Origin: Corynebacterium guangdongense
Lineage (GTDB): Bacteria > Actinomycetota > Actinomycetes > Mycobacteriales > Mycobacteriaceae
Direction: 5' to 3'
Assembly: GCF_030408915.1 (NCBI RefSeq)
Contig: NZ_CP047654.1
Location: forward strand, 62,001-126,000
DNA: 64,000 bases
A model generated the notes under the pieces. It ran no database searches and was not told the origin of the DNA. It worked only from the letters and a program-made list of their open reading frames with translations. Of this stretch, positions 1-7,454 are shown piece by piece (position 1 is the first letter of the stretch; each line of letters begins with the position of its first letter). The position numbers and the translations under genes are program-made.

Positions 1-695
1 CCGGCGTCACCGTCGCTCTGGTCCGGGTCCGGGTAATCGTTGTGGCGGAACTCCGCGTTGGCGTCGAGCGTGACCTTCGCGTCCAGCGCCAGGATCTCGC
101 CGCCGGCGGTGCGGACCAGGGGGTTGACCTCCACGAGGGTGGCGTCGGAGTCGTGGTACGCGCGCCACAGTTTCTGCAGCACCGGGACCACGCGGTAGGC
201 GACGTCACCGGTGAACCCGGCGGAGTCGGCGATCTCCCGCGCCTTGGCCTCGTCGACGCCGACGAGCGGATCGACGCTGACCCGGGCCAGCTTGTCGGGG
301 TGCTCCTCGGCGAGGGTCTCGATGTCCACGCCGCCCTCGGTGGAGCACAGCGCCAGGTAGGAGCGGTTCGTGCGGTCGAGCAGCAGGGAGAAGTAGTACT
401 CCTCGGCGATGTCGACGCCCTGGGCCACCATCACCTTGTGCACGGTGTGGCCCTTGATGTCCATGCCGAGAATCTTGGCGGCCGCGTTCTCGGCCTCCTC
501 GGGGGAGTGCACCACCTTCACGCCGCCGGCCTTGCCGCGCCCGCCGGTGTGGACCTGGGCCTTGACCACGACCGTCCCCCCGAAGGCCTCGGCGGCCTCG
601 CGGGCCTCGGCCGGGGTGGTGGCGACGCGCCCCTGCGCCGTCGGGACGCCGAAGCTCTCCAGAAGCTCACGGGCCTGGTACTCGTAGAGGTTCAT
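1..695 (-). CDS. sucC: Succinyl-CoA synthetase beta subunit, 5' part (3' end outside window)
   Basis: This is the beta subunit of the ADP-forming succinate-CoA ligase of the TCA cycle. It supplies the ATP-grasp fold that binds nucleotide and pairs with the SucD alpha subunit, presumably just beyond the window. The first 231 codons are visible. They open with MNLYEYQARELL and carry the ATP-grasp nucleotide-binding stretch KAQVHTGGRGKAGG at residues 45-58, then EVNPL further on. An AGGAG ribosome binding site precedes the ATG and overlaps the stop codon of the secreted-protein gene upstream (8 bases between the genes), so translation may be coupled. The identification is firm; only the C-terminal part is missing because the window ends. 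Confidence 0.95.
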   Translation of the reverse strand, partial: MNLYEYQARELLESFGVPTAQGRVATTPAEAREAAEAFGGTVVVKAQVHTGGRGKAGGVKVVHSPEEAENAAAKILGMDIKGHTVHKVMVAQGVDIAEEYYFSLLLDRTNRSYLALCSTEGGVDIETLAEEHPDKLARVSVDPLVGVDEAKAREIADSAGFTGDVAYRVVPVLQKLWRAYHDSDATLVEVNPLVRTAGGEILALDAKVTLDANAEFRHNDYPDPDQSDGDA

Positions 696-703
696 GGTCA
701 CTC

Positions 704-1219
704 CTAAACGCCGCAGCCGCTGGACGTGACGCTGTAGGACCCGGAGGCGCTGTGGGAGCGCACCGAGCTGAACTCGACCGGGATTCCCGGGGACTGGGTG
801 ACGGTGACGTCGACGTCGACAAGCCCCGGTCCGACGTCCCAGCGCTCGGCGCCGAGGATGGCGCCGTTGATGCCGTACTGGGTGCCGCTGCCGCGCTGGC
901 CGGTGTCCCGGTTGTGCCAGCTGATCTCGGCGGTCGTGTGCACGAAGGGAACCCAGCTGGAGACGTGGAAGGTGTCGGCCATCAACCGTTCCCAGGCGGC
1001 GTCGCGGGTGGTCACCGACAGGGTGGCCAGGCCCGGGGCGTCGTCGACGGGGGTGCAGCCGGTGGAGACGCCCACGTCGAGGGTGCGCGCCGGGCCACCC
1101 CAGGGATCGCCGATAACGAGGCGGCCTTCGTTGTAGGGGACGGTGGCGGAGGCGGTGACGGCGGGCGCGAGCATCACCAGTGCGGTGAGGGCGGCGGCCA
1201 GCGGCTTAGTGATACCCAT
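704..1219 (-). CDS. Secreted hypothetical protein upstream of sucC
   Basis: This is a protein of about 171 residues with a Sec signal peptide: a short basic start (MGITKP), a hydrophobic stretch (about residues 6-20) and an Ala-x-Ala-type cleavage region near residue 25. The mature part is polar and beta-rich, with repeated Ser/Thr/Val strands, one internal Cys and a Cys close to the C-terminus (SSGCGV) that could form a disulfide. I do not recognise a family; it resembles small exported corynebacterial proteins with an immunoglobulin-like look. The chosen start is the ATG at 1219 because the signal peptide begins there; in-frame ATGs at 1228-1234 are alternatives. It ends 8 bases before sucC and may share its transcript. 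Confidence 0.7.
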   Translation of the reverse strand: MGITKPLAAALTALVMLAPAVTASATVPYNEGRLVIGDPWGGPARTLDVGVSTGCTPVDDAPGLATLSVTTRDAAWERLMADTFHVSSWVPFVHTTAEISWHNRDTGQRGSGTQYGINGAILGAERWDVGPGLVDVDVTVTQSPGIPVEFSSVRSHSASGSYSVTSSGCGV

Positions 1220-1263
1220 GGTGACCATCATCACACGCCCGGCCGCGCACGTCCACCGTTCGC

Positions 1264-1551
1264 CTAATGGTCGCGCAGCGCCTTGATCAGCTCCGCCTTG
1301 TTCATGCTGGAACGCCCCTCGATCTCGAGCTCGGCGGCCCGCTTGTGCAGCTCGTCGACGGTCCAGTCCTCGTAGCTGCCCGCCTCGCCGCCCTTCTCAC
1401 CGACCTCGCTGCGTGAGGTGTTGGCGGCGGCGTTGGCGATGCGGGCGGCCTTTTCCTTGCTGGCGCCGTCCTCGCGCAGGGACTGGTAGAGCTCGCCGTC
1501 CTTGACGGAGGCGCCGCCGGGGGTCTTGTCCGGGTTCTTGTCCTTGGTCAT
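1264..1551 (-). CDS. Small Rho-N/SAP-like domain protein (DUF7218 type)
   Basis: This 95-residue hydrophilic protein is rich in Lys, Glu and Ala. Residues 1-58 resemble the DUF7218 family (GELYQSLREDGASKEKAARIANA). Residues 62-95 form a Rho-termination-factor N-terminal/SAP-like helix-extended-helix (WTVDELHKRAAELEIEG, then MNKAELIKALR), a fold often used for nucleic-acid contact. It is likely a small cytoplasmic, possibly stress-related, DNA- or RNA-associated protein; the exact role is unknown. The start is the ATG at 1551. A much longer open frame on this strand extends upstream but is antisense to clear genes and is not real. Confidence 0.8.
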   Translation of the reverse strand: MTKDKNPDKTPGGASVKDGELYQSLREDGASKEKAARIANAAANTSRSEVGEKGGEAGSYEDWTVDELHKRAAELEIEGRSSMNKAELIKALRDH

Positions 1552-1641
1552 GACCTCCACGCTAGGCCCGGTCCCTGGCCCCTTCCTGTGGTCCACCTTC
1601 AATCCTGCGCAGTCGTCCCGCGCATCGAGGATAATCGCCCC

Positions 1642-2454
1642 ATGGCCCACAAATTCCTGGAAATCGACGTCTTCGCCACCGGCCCCTTCACCGGCAATCC
1701 GCTCGCCGTCATCGCCGACGCCGACGATCTCAGCACCGGGCAGATGCGGGCCATCGCCCGCTGGCTGAACCTCTCGGAGACGACGTTCCTGCTCACGCCC
1801 ACCACCGAGGAGGCCGACTACCGCGTCCGGATCTTCACGCCCACGGAGGAGTTCCCCTTCGCCGGCCACCCGACCCTCGGCTCCGCCCGGGCCTGGCTCG
1901 AACTGGGCGGGATCGCCCGCGGCGGGCGCGTCGTCCAGGAATGCGGCGTCGGCCTGGTGCCGGTGCGCGTCGACGGCGAGATGCTCTCCTTCGCCACGCC
2001 GCCGCGCACCCGCACGGGACCCCTGTCCGACGCCGAGCTCGAGCGGGCCGCGCAGATCCTGGGCGTCGGCACCGAGGAAATCCTCGCCCACGCCTGGGGC
2101 GTCAACGGCCCGACCTGGCAGCTGATCCAGCTTGCCGACGCTGACGCGGTCCGCGCCCTCCGTCCCGCCGGGGACCGCACGGGCGCCCACCTGGGCGTGG
2201 TCGGCCTGGCGCCCTCGGTCAGGGAGGTGGAGGTGCGCGCGATCCTCGAGTTCGGCGAGGATCCCGTGACCGGTTCCCTCAACGGGGCACTGGCGCAGTG
2301 GCTGCGCGAACGCGGCGTGATCGGGCCGGACTACGTGGCCCGGCAGGGCTCGGCGGCCGGCGCGGATGGGGAGGTGTTCGTCCACGATGACGGCGCCGAT
2401 ATCTGGGTCGGCGGGCGCACAGCTGTGCGGATCAGTGGAACCCTCGCCATGTGA
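1642..2454 (+). CDS. PhzF family isomerase/epimerase-like protein
   Basis: This 270-residue protein has the diaminopimelate-epimerase fold used by PhzF (phenazine biosynthesis) and by the many YddE-like proteins of unknown substrate. Diagnostic segments are the N-terminal FLEIDVFATGPFTGNPLAV, the catalytic-region AGHPTLGSARAWL and the C-terminal DPVTGSLNGALAQWL. No other phenazine genes are present, so a general PhzF-like isomerase on a cyclic or amino-acid-derived substrate is more likely than phenazine synthesis. The start is supported by a -10-like GATAAT six bases upstream of the ATG, which suggests a leaderless mRNA. The family is certain; the substrate is not known. Confidence 0.88.
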   Translation: MAHKFLEIDVFATGPFTGNPLAVIADADDLSTGQMRAIARWLNLSETTFLLTPTTEEADYRVRIFTPTEEFPFAGHPTLGSARAWLELGGIARGGRVVQECGVGLVPVRVDGEMLSFATPPRTRTGPLSDAELERAAQILGVGTEEILAHAWGVNGPTWQLIQLADADAVRALRPAGDRTGAHLGVVGLAPSVREVEVRAILEFGEDPVTGSLNGALAQWLRERGVIGPDYVARQGSAAGADGEVFVHDDGADIWVGGRTAVRISGTLAM

Positions 2455-2483
2455 CCTGTGAATCTTAAGGATTCGTTGAAGAA

Positions 2484-2510
2484 GGAAAATCTTCTGGCTT
2501 GACTGGGGTT
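2484..2510 (+). promoter_or_regulatory. Possible SigH-type stress promoter
   Basis: GGAAAA at 2484-2489 and GTT at 2508-2510 are separated by 18 bases, close to the actinobacterial SigH pattern GGAAYA-N16-20-GTT. It lies about 35 bases before the SDR-fusion start. This is a pattern match by eye only. Confidence 0.35.
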
Positions 2511-2544
2511 TGATGGCCCGAATCACACCGAGCGAGGAGACACC

Positions 2545-4182
2545 ATGCGCATTGCAGTTGTCGGAGCGACGGGGAACGCGGGTACCGCCGTGCTCCGTGC
2601 CGCCCACCGTCACCCGGAGATCACGGAGGTCGTGGGCATCGCCCGCCGACTTCCCGACCAGAGTATTGAACCCTACGACCAGGCGGAATGGCGCTCGATA
2701 GACATCGCCGCCGGAACCGGGGAAGACGAGGCCGTGGCGGCCCTGACCGAGGCCTTCCAGGGCGTCGACGCGGTCATCCACCTCGCCTGGCTGGTGCAGC
2801 CGAACAACCGCCGCGAGCTGCTGCGGCGCGTCAACGTTGAGGGAACCAGGCGGGTGGCGGAGGCCGCGGCGGCGGCGGGCGTCGGCCAGCTCGTGGTCGC
2901 CAGCTCCGTCGGCGCCTACTCGCCCGATGAGGCACGCAAGCAGCTTCTCGACGACGGGAGCGAGCCGCCGCGGCGCGATGAATCCTTCCCGACCGAGGGG
3001 ATCGACACCTCCCACTACAGCGTGGACAAGGCCTCCCAGGAGGACGTGCTCGACGCCTTCGAAGACGCGCACCCGGAGGTGACGGTCACCCGGCTGCGCC
3101 CGGCGCTGCTCTTCCAGTCGGACGCAGCCTCCGAGATCCAGCGCTACTTCCTCGGCAGTTCCGTGCCGCCCCAGATGCTGGCGCCGAAGTCGCTGCCGAC
3201 CCTGCCGCTGCCGGCGGGGCTGCGCCTGCAGGCGCTGCACACCCAGGATGTGGGCGAGGCCTACGTGGCGGCGGTCGTCGCGAAGCGGCCCGGCGCCTTC
3301 AACGTCTGCGCCGACGACGTTCTCGGGCCGAAGGAGCTGGCGGGCATCCTCACCAGCTCCGGCCGCTATTTCGAGCTGCCTCCGGGGATCGTCCGGGCGG
3401 CGCTCGTCGCCGGGCACGCCTCGGGTGTGGTGCCCGCTGACGCGGGATGGCTGGACATGGGCATGCAGGTGCCGCTGATGGACAACGCGCGCGCCAAGAG
3501 CGAGCTCGGCTGGGCGCCCACCCACACCGCGGCGGAAGCGCTGACGGAACTGCTCGAGGGCCTCGCCGAGGGACGCGGCCACGCCTCCCCGCCCCTCATT
3601 CCGCGCAACAAGGTGGACAAGAACCTCCGGGGCACCGACCAGGGGGCCGGGGAGGGGGCGGGCGACGACCGGGTCACGTTGCCGGAGCACATCGACAGGG
3701 AGCTGTTCGAGCTCTACCTCTCCGACCACCTCACCGGCGCGACCGGCGGTCTCAACCGCAGCCAGCGCATGGCCAACGACTACGTGGACACCCCCGTCTA
3801 CGCCCAGCTGGGCGAGTTCGCCGAACAGCTGGCGGGGGAGCGCGACTTCCTCGAGCAGCTGATTCACGATTTCGGCCTGAGCAGGAAGCCCTACCGGCAG
3901 GCGGTGGCCTGGACCGGAGAAAGAATCGGCCGCCTCAAGGGCAACGGACACGCGGTGACCCGATCGCCGATGACACTGCTGCTGGAAACCGACCTCATGC
4001 GGGGCGCGATCAACGGCAAGGTCGGCCTGTGGGAAACCCTGCGCGATCTCGCCCCCTCTCTCGGCCTGGAGGAAAAGGTGTTCACCGACCTCATCGACGC
4101 CGTGGCCCACCAGCGGGACCTTCTTGACCAGGTCCACGCCTACGCCCGGCCGCGCGCATTCACAGACACGGAAAGGAACTAG
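2545..4182 (+). CDS. NAD(P)-dependent epimerase/reductase fused to a C-terminal helical domain
   Basis: This 545-residue two-part protein has an atypical/extended short-chain dehydrogenase at residues 1-340. That part shows the nucleotide-binding GATGNAG (7-13) and the catalytic Y158-x3-K162 pair, in the style of UDP-glucose epimerase-like reductases. After a linker rich in Gly and Asp, residues about 376-545 form an all-helical module (HIDRELFELYLSDHLTGATGGLNRS onward) with the look of a four-helix bundle. It is similar in size to DUF892 or ferritin-like domains, but I cannot name it. Three bases separate it from the alcohol dehydrogenase gene downstream, so both probably serve one redox or detoxification process. 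A SigH-like promoter may drive the pair. Confidence 0.82.
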   Translation: MRIAVVGATGNAGTAVLRAAHRHPEITEVVGIARRLPDQSIEPYDQAEWRSIDIAAGTGEDEAVAALTEAFQGVDAVIHLAWLVQPNNRRELLRRVNVEGTRRVAEAAAAAGVGQLVVASSVGAYSPDEARKQLLDDGSEPPRRDESFPTEGIDTSHYSVDKASQEDVLDAFEDAHPEVTVTRLRPALLFQSDAASEIQRYFLGSSVPPQMLAPKSLPTLPLPAGLRLQALHTQDVGEAYVAAVVAKRPGAFNVCADDVLGPKELAGILTSSGRYFELPPGIVRAALVAGHASGVVPADAGWLDMGMQVPLMDNARAKSELGWAPTHTAAEALTELLEGLAEGRGHASPPLIPRNKVDKNLRGTDQGAGEGAGDDRVTLPEHIDRELFELYLSDHLTGATGGLNRSQRMANDYVDTPVYAQLGEFAEQLAGERDFLEQLIHDFGLSRKPYRQAVAWTGERIGRLKGNGHAVTRSPMTLLLETDLMRGAINGKVGLWETLRDLAPSLGLEEKVFTDLIDAVAHQRDLLDQVHAYARPRAFTDTERN

Positions 4183-4185
4183 ATC

Positions 4186-5367
4186 ATGAAGGCACTGACC
4201 TGGCAGGGAAAGCGAAACGTCACCGTCGAAACGGTCCCGGATCCGGAGCTCAAGGAGGACACCGACGTCATCATCGAGGTCACCTCCACCGGAATCTGCG
4301 GCTCCGACCTGCACCTCTACGAGGTCCTGGGCCCGTTCATGGAACCCGGCGACATCATCGGGCACGAGCCGATGGGTCGCGTGGTGGAGGCGGGCAGCGC
4401 CAGCGGGCTGAGCGAGGGGGAACGCATCGTCGTCCCCTTCTCCATCGCCTGCGGCCACTGCTGGATGTGTGAGCGCGGACTGTTCTCCCAGTGCGAGACC
4501 ACGCAGGTCCGCGAGCACGGTTCCGGCTCCGCGATGTTCGGCTACTCCAAGCTCTACGGTTCCGTGCCGGGCGGGCAGGCGCAGTATCTGCGGGTCCCGC
4601 ACGCGGACTTCGGGGCGATTCGCGTCGGGGAGGAGCTCGAGGACCATCGCTACCTCTTCCTCAGCGACGTCGTCCCCACCGCCTGGCAGGGCGTGATGTA
4701 CGCGGGCGTCGGCGAGGGGGACACCCTGGCCGTGTACGGGCTGGGCCCGATCGGACAGATGGCCGCCCGAATCGGGCGCCACCTGGGCGCCCGGGTGTTC
4801 GGCATCGACCCCGTGCCGGAACGTCGGGACATGGCCCGGCGCAACGGCATCGAGGTCTTCGACGCCACCGGGGACACCGCGGAGCAGATTCGCGACCTCA
4901 CCGACGGGCGGGGCCCCGACGCCGTCGTCGACGCCGTCGGCATGGAGGCGCACGGCTCACCGGTGGGCAAGGCCGCCCACGACGCGGTGGGGCTGCTTCC
5001 CGACGCCGTGGCCAAGCCGTTGATGAAGAAGGCCGGCGTCGACCGCCTCGCCGCCCTGCACTCCTCCATCGACCTGGTCCGGCGCGGCGGCACGATCTCC
5101 CTCTCCGGCGTCTACGGGGGCATGGCCAGCCCGATGCCGCTGCTGACGATGTTCGACAAGCAGATCCAGCTGCGGATGGGCCAGTGCAACGTGAAGAAGT
5201 GGATCGACGACGTCCTGCCGCTGCTCGAGGACCCGGCCGATCCCCTGGGCGTGGATGACCTGGTCACGCACCGGCTTCCCCTCTCGGAGGGCCCGGGCGC
5301 CTACGAGAAGTTCCAGAAGAAGGAGGACGGCTGCATCAAGGTCGTGCTGGACCCGACGCTGGGCTAG
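4186..5367 (+). CDS. Zinc-dependent alcohol dehydrogenase (glutathione-independent formaldehyde dehydrogenase-like)
   Basis: This 393-residue medium-chain dehydrogenase has catalytic zinc ligands C38 and H60-E61 in the ICGSDLHLYE and GHEPMG segments. The structural zinc loop has C89, C92, C95 and C103. The Rossmann motif GLGPIGQMAARIG follows. The long insertion after VGMEAHGSP and the overall length resemble the FdhA/YdjJ branch that oxidises aldehydes or polyols and can dismutate formaldehyde. It is translationally close (3 bases) to the SDR-fusion gene, and its stop lies just before the DUF1707 gene. NAD(P)-dependent cytosolic detoxification is the best guess; the substrate is not determinable. 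Confidence 0.88.
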   Translation: MKALTWQGKRNVTVETVPDPELKEDTDVIIEVTSTGICGSDLHLYEVLGPFMEPGDIIGHEPMGRVVEAGSASGLSEGERIVVPFSIACGHCWMCERGLFSQCETTQVREHGSGSAMFGYSKLYGSVPGGQAQYLRVPHADFGAIRVGEELEDHRYLFLSDVVPTAWQGVMYAGVGEGDTLAVYGLGPIGQMAARIGRHLGARVFGIDPVPERRDMARRNGIEVFDATGDTAEQIRDLTDGRGPDAVVDAVGMEAHGSPVGKAAHDAVGLLPDAVAKPLMKKAGVDRLAALHSSIDLVRRGGTISLSGVYGGMASPMPLLTMFDKQIQLRMGQCNVKKWIDDVLPLLEDPADPLGVDDLVTHRLPLSEGPGAYEKFQKKEDGCIKVVLDPTLG

Positions 5368-5377
5368 GTTGGCCCCC

Positions 5378-5896
5378 ATGGACCCAGACGCCAACCTCCG
5401 TGCGGGGGATCCCGAGCGTAATGCCGCCCTGGACCGGCTCGGCCGCTATTTCGCCGACGGTTACCTCGACATCCAGGAGTTCGACGAGCGCACCCGCAGG
5501 GCCGCGGCCGCCCAGACCCGGGGTGAGCTGGCCCAGCTGTTCGTCGATCTCCCGGTGGTTCCGGGCGTCGCGGCCTCGAGTGAACTCGTCGCCGAGGCCG
5601 GCGCGCAGGGCGAGTTGGATGAGGTGGTCCGACGCAACCGCAGGGTGCAGGCCATTGACGGGGTGATCTGGTCCGTCACGATGATCACGTTCTTCCTCGG
5701 GCTCTTCGTCCTCAACTGGAACTACTTCTGGGTGGTCTTCCCGCTGGCCGCCTTCACCAGTTGGGGAGTGCGGGCGGTGTTCCGTCTCGATCCGGAGGAG
5801 GAGAAGGTGGCCAAGGAGCTGGCGGAGAAGGAGAAGAAGGAACGCGCCGAGCGGCTCCGTCACGCGGCGGACAAGCGCACGGAACTGGGACGCTGA
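5378..5896 (+). CDS. DUF1707 domain membrane protein
   Basis: The protein has 172 residues. Residues 4-55 form the actinobacterial DUF1707 domain (RAGDPERNAALDRLGRYFADGYLDIQEFDER), a small N-terminal module often found on membrane or signalling proteins. Two hydrophobic segments (about residues 94-112 and 114-130) then make a short hairpin. The tail is a highly charged Lys/Glu helix that probably stays in the cytoplasm. The function is unknown. The start is the ATG 7 bases after TAGGTT, which includes the stop codon of the preceding dehydrogenase, giving a possible leaderless start inside the operon. Confidence 0.85.
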   Translation: MDPDANLRAGDPERNAALDRLGRYFADGYLDIQEFDERTRRAAAAQTRGELAQLFVDLPVVPGVAASSELVAEAGAQGELDEVVRRNRRVQAIDGVIWSVTMITFFLGLFVLNWNYFWVVFPLAAFTSWGVRAVFRLDPEEEKVAKELAEKEKKERAERLRHAADKRTELGR

Positions 5897-6210
5897 GTCG
5901 GCGGGCGTGTCTGCGGGAAACGCCTCGATGAGGTCGCGCCTGCGCCGCCGGAACCCGCACAGCTGTGCGGGTCAGCCTCTCCGACCGTGAACGACCCCTG
6001 CTCACCCGCCCGTCGTCCCGCATGGCCGGCGGACGGGCGGGGAGACGGTGGTTATTCTCCCGGCGACCCTTGTGGAAGAGGCCTCCGAGGCGTTGACTGG
6101 ACGCTAAGAGGCCCCCGTTACCGACCCCGTCACCTCCGTCGACGCCGCTTCAACGCGCCCGGGACTTTCGCGTGAACACCCGAGAAGTATCGACCCCGAG
6201 AGGAAGCGTC
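5897..6210. other. Gene-free stretch with a 20-bp palindrome
   Basis: No convincing gene is present in these 314 bases. The clear structure is ACCCGCACAGCTGTGCGGGT at 5953-5972, a perfect 20-bp inverted repeat without a loop or T-tract, so more like a protein-binding site than a terminator. The remainder is GC-rich and probably carries the promoter of the small protein gene at 6211. Confidence 0.6.
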
Positions 6211-6405
6211 ATGCTCAGCGAACGCCAGAGGGACATCAGCACCGAGACCACGACCAAGCAGAAGACCGCGCTGCTGACCATTTTCGACGACGAGTACATG
6301 CAGCAACAGAGGGAGCTCGTCTCCGAGTGGGAGCGGCTGGACTGGCTTGTCGACGAACAGGGCAGGGAGTCATTCCCGGCGAGTGATCCGCCGGGGAACT
6401 ACTGA
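6211..6405 (+). CDS. Small acidic protein with SFPASDPPG tail
   Basis: This 64-residue protein ends with ESFPASDPPGNY. The SFPASDPP signature is shared by many short actinobacterial and proteobacterial proteins of unknown function. The body is helical and acidic (TIFDDEYMQQQRELVSEWERLDWLVDEQ). The ATG at 6211 is preferred over an in-frame GTG at 6172 because GAGAGGA lies at proper spacing. It is followed closely by the convergent AsnC-type regulator. The reading frame and motif are convincing; the role is unknown. Confidence 0.7.
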   Translation: MLSERQRDISTETTTKQKTALLTIFDDEYMQQQRELVSEWERLDWLVDEQGRESFPASDPPGNY

Positions 6406-6436
6406 CCTGGGGACCCGGGACCGTGACCGTGCGTGG

Positions 6437-7354
6437 TCACGGTCCCGGCCTGTTTCCGGCGGGGCGCGCCGAACCCAGGCGCACAAGGTCGACCGCGGTG
6501 ACCCCCAGGTCGGCCAGGGCCGTGTCGACGAGTTCGACCAGCGCCTCCGGCGAGGGTGTGAGCAGGTTCGCGACAATCGGGTACCTCCCGGTGCACGCCG
6601 CCACGAAGCGGCATTCCGGCAGCGCCCGCAGGCTCTCGCCGACCTTCCGGATGCGCCCCGGGAGGACGGAGAGCCAGAGGAAGGCGTCACCGGTTCCGCT
6701 GAGGGCCGCCGGATGAATCTCCGCCTCGAAGAAGAGAATTCCCTCCTCGACCAGCTTCGCGCGACGACGCGAGATCGTGGAGGGATCGACCCCGGCTTCC
6801 CGGGCGATGCGGCGGGTTTCCATGCGGCCGTCGCGGCCCAGCGCGTCGATGATGGCCCGATCGAGATCATCGAGCACCCGGTCAGCGGCGGGGGCGATGG
6901 CCTCCCCGCCGGGCCATTCCTCCAGGATCTCGAAGGTATCGAGCCTCCGAACCAGGGGGCTGCGGGGCAGCAGTCGCAGCACCGCGTTCTCTCCCTCGAT
7001 CCTCGTCGTTGCGCAGATGAGTTCGGAGCCGTCCCGTGACAGGCGGACCCACCGCGTCTCCGGCAGCCGGGCCAGCCGGGCCGCCAGCGTCGGGGCGGCC
7101 GAGGGATCCGTGCTTGTCCGTGTGAGGACGGCGTCCCGGCCGTCGACGCCGGGAAGGACCCGGCCCACCACGCGGAGCAGCCCCTCCTCGCGCAGACGGG
7201 TGAATCTGCGCGAGACCGTGCGCTCCCCGACGCCGAGTGCGTGCGCGATCTCGGAGAGCGGGGCAACCGGGGCCCGGTCGAGTTCGAGCAGCAGCCTGCG
7301 GTCGGTGAGGTCCAGGTTCAGCGGACCCGGGGGTCCGGAACGTCGTGCGGTCAT
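6437..7354 (-). CDS. Lrp/AsnC family transcriptional regulator with two HTH modules
   Basis: This 305-residue regulator is roughly twice the size of a classic Lrp. A first winged helix-turn-helix covers about residues 15-60 (LSEIAHALGVGERTVSRRFTRLREEGLL) and a second about 185-230 (METRRIAREAGVDPSTISRRRAKLVEEGILF). Each is followed by an alpha/beta ligand-sensing segment, a tandem architecture seen in actinobacterial AsnC proteins. GGAGAA precedes the ATG. It lies 100 bases downstream of the MFS transporter gene on the same strand and is a reasonable candidate for its local regulator. The ligand is unknown, probably an amino acid or small metabolite. Confidence 0.88.
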   Translation of the reverse strand: MTARRSGPPGPLNLDLTDRRLLLELDRAPVAPLSEIAHALGVGERTVSRRFTRLREEGLLRVVGRVLPGVDGRDAVLTRTSTDPSAAPTLAARLARLPETRWVRLSRDGSELICATTRIEGENAVLRLLPRSPLVRRLDTFEILEEWPGGEAIAPAADRVLDDLDRAIIDALGRDGRMETRRIAREAGVDPSTISRRRAKLVEEGILFFEAEIHPAALSGTGDAFLWLSVLPGRIRKVGESLRALPECRFVAACTGRYPIVANLLTPSPEALVELVDTALADLGVTAVDLVRLGSARPAGNRPGP

Positions 7355-7454
7355 GGAGTTCTCCGGGTCGGGAATGGTCGTGCTCTCCTACGCGTGGTCC
7401 GGACCCCAGTATGGCGCAGAGCGGCGGCCGGTGTCCGGGGCTGCCGGGCTGGCC

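Noticed and set aside
1264..4953. Very long minus-strand open frame (about 1229 codons)
   Set aside because: It is antisense to the PhzF, SDR-fusion and dehydrogenase genes, which have family motifs. Only its last 95 codons (1264-1551) are real.
6060..6110. SigH-like GGAA...GTT before the small protein at 6211
   Set aside because: Spacing between the two parts is only about 12 bases, too short for SigH.
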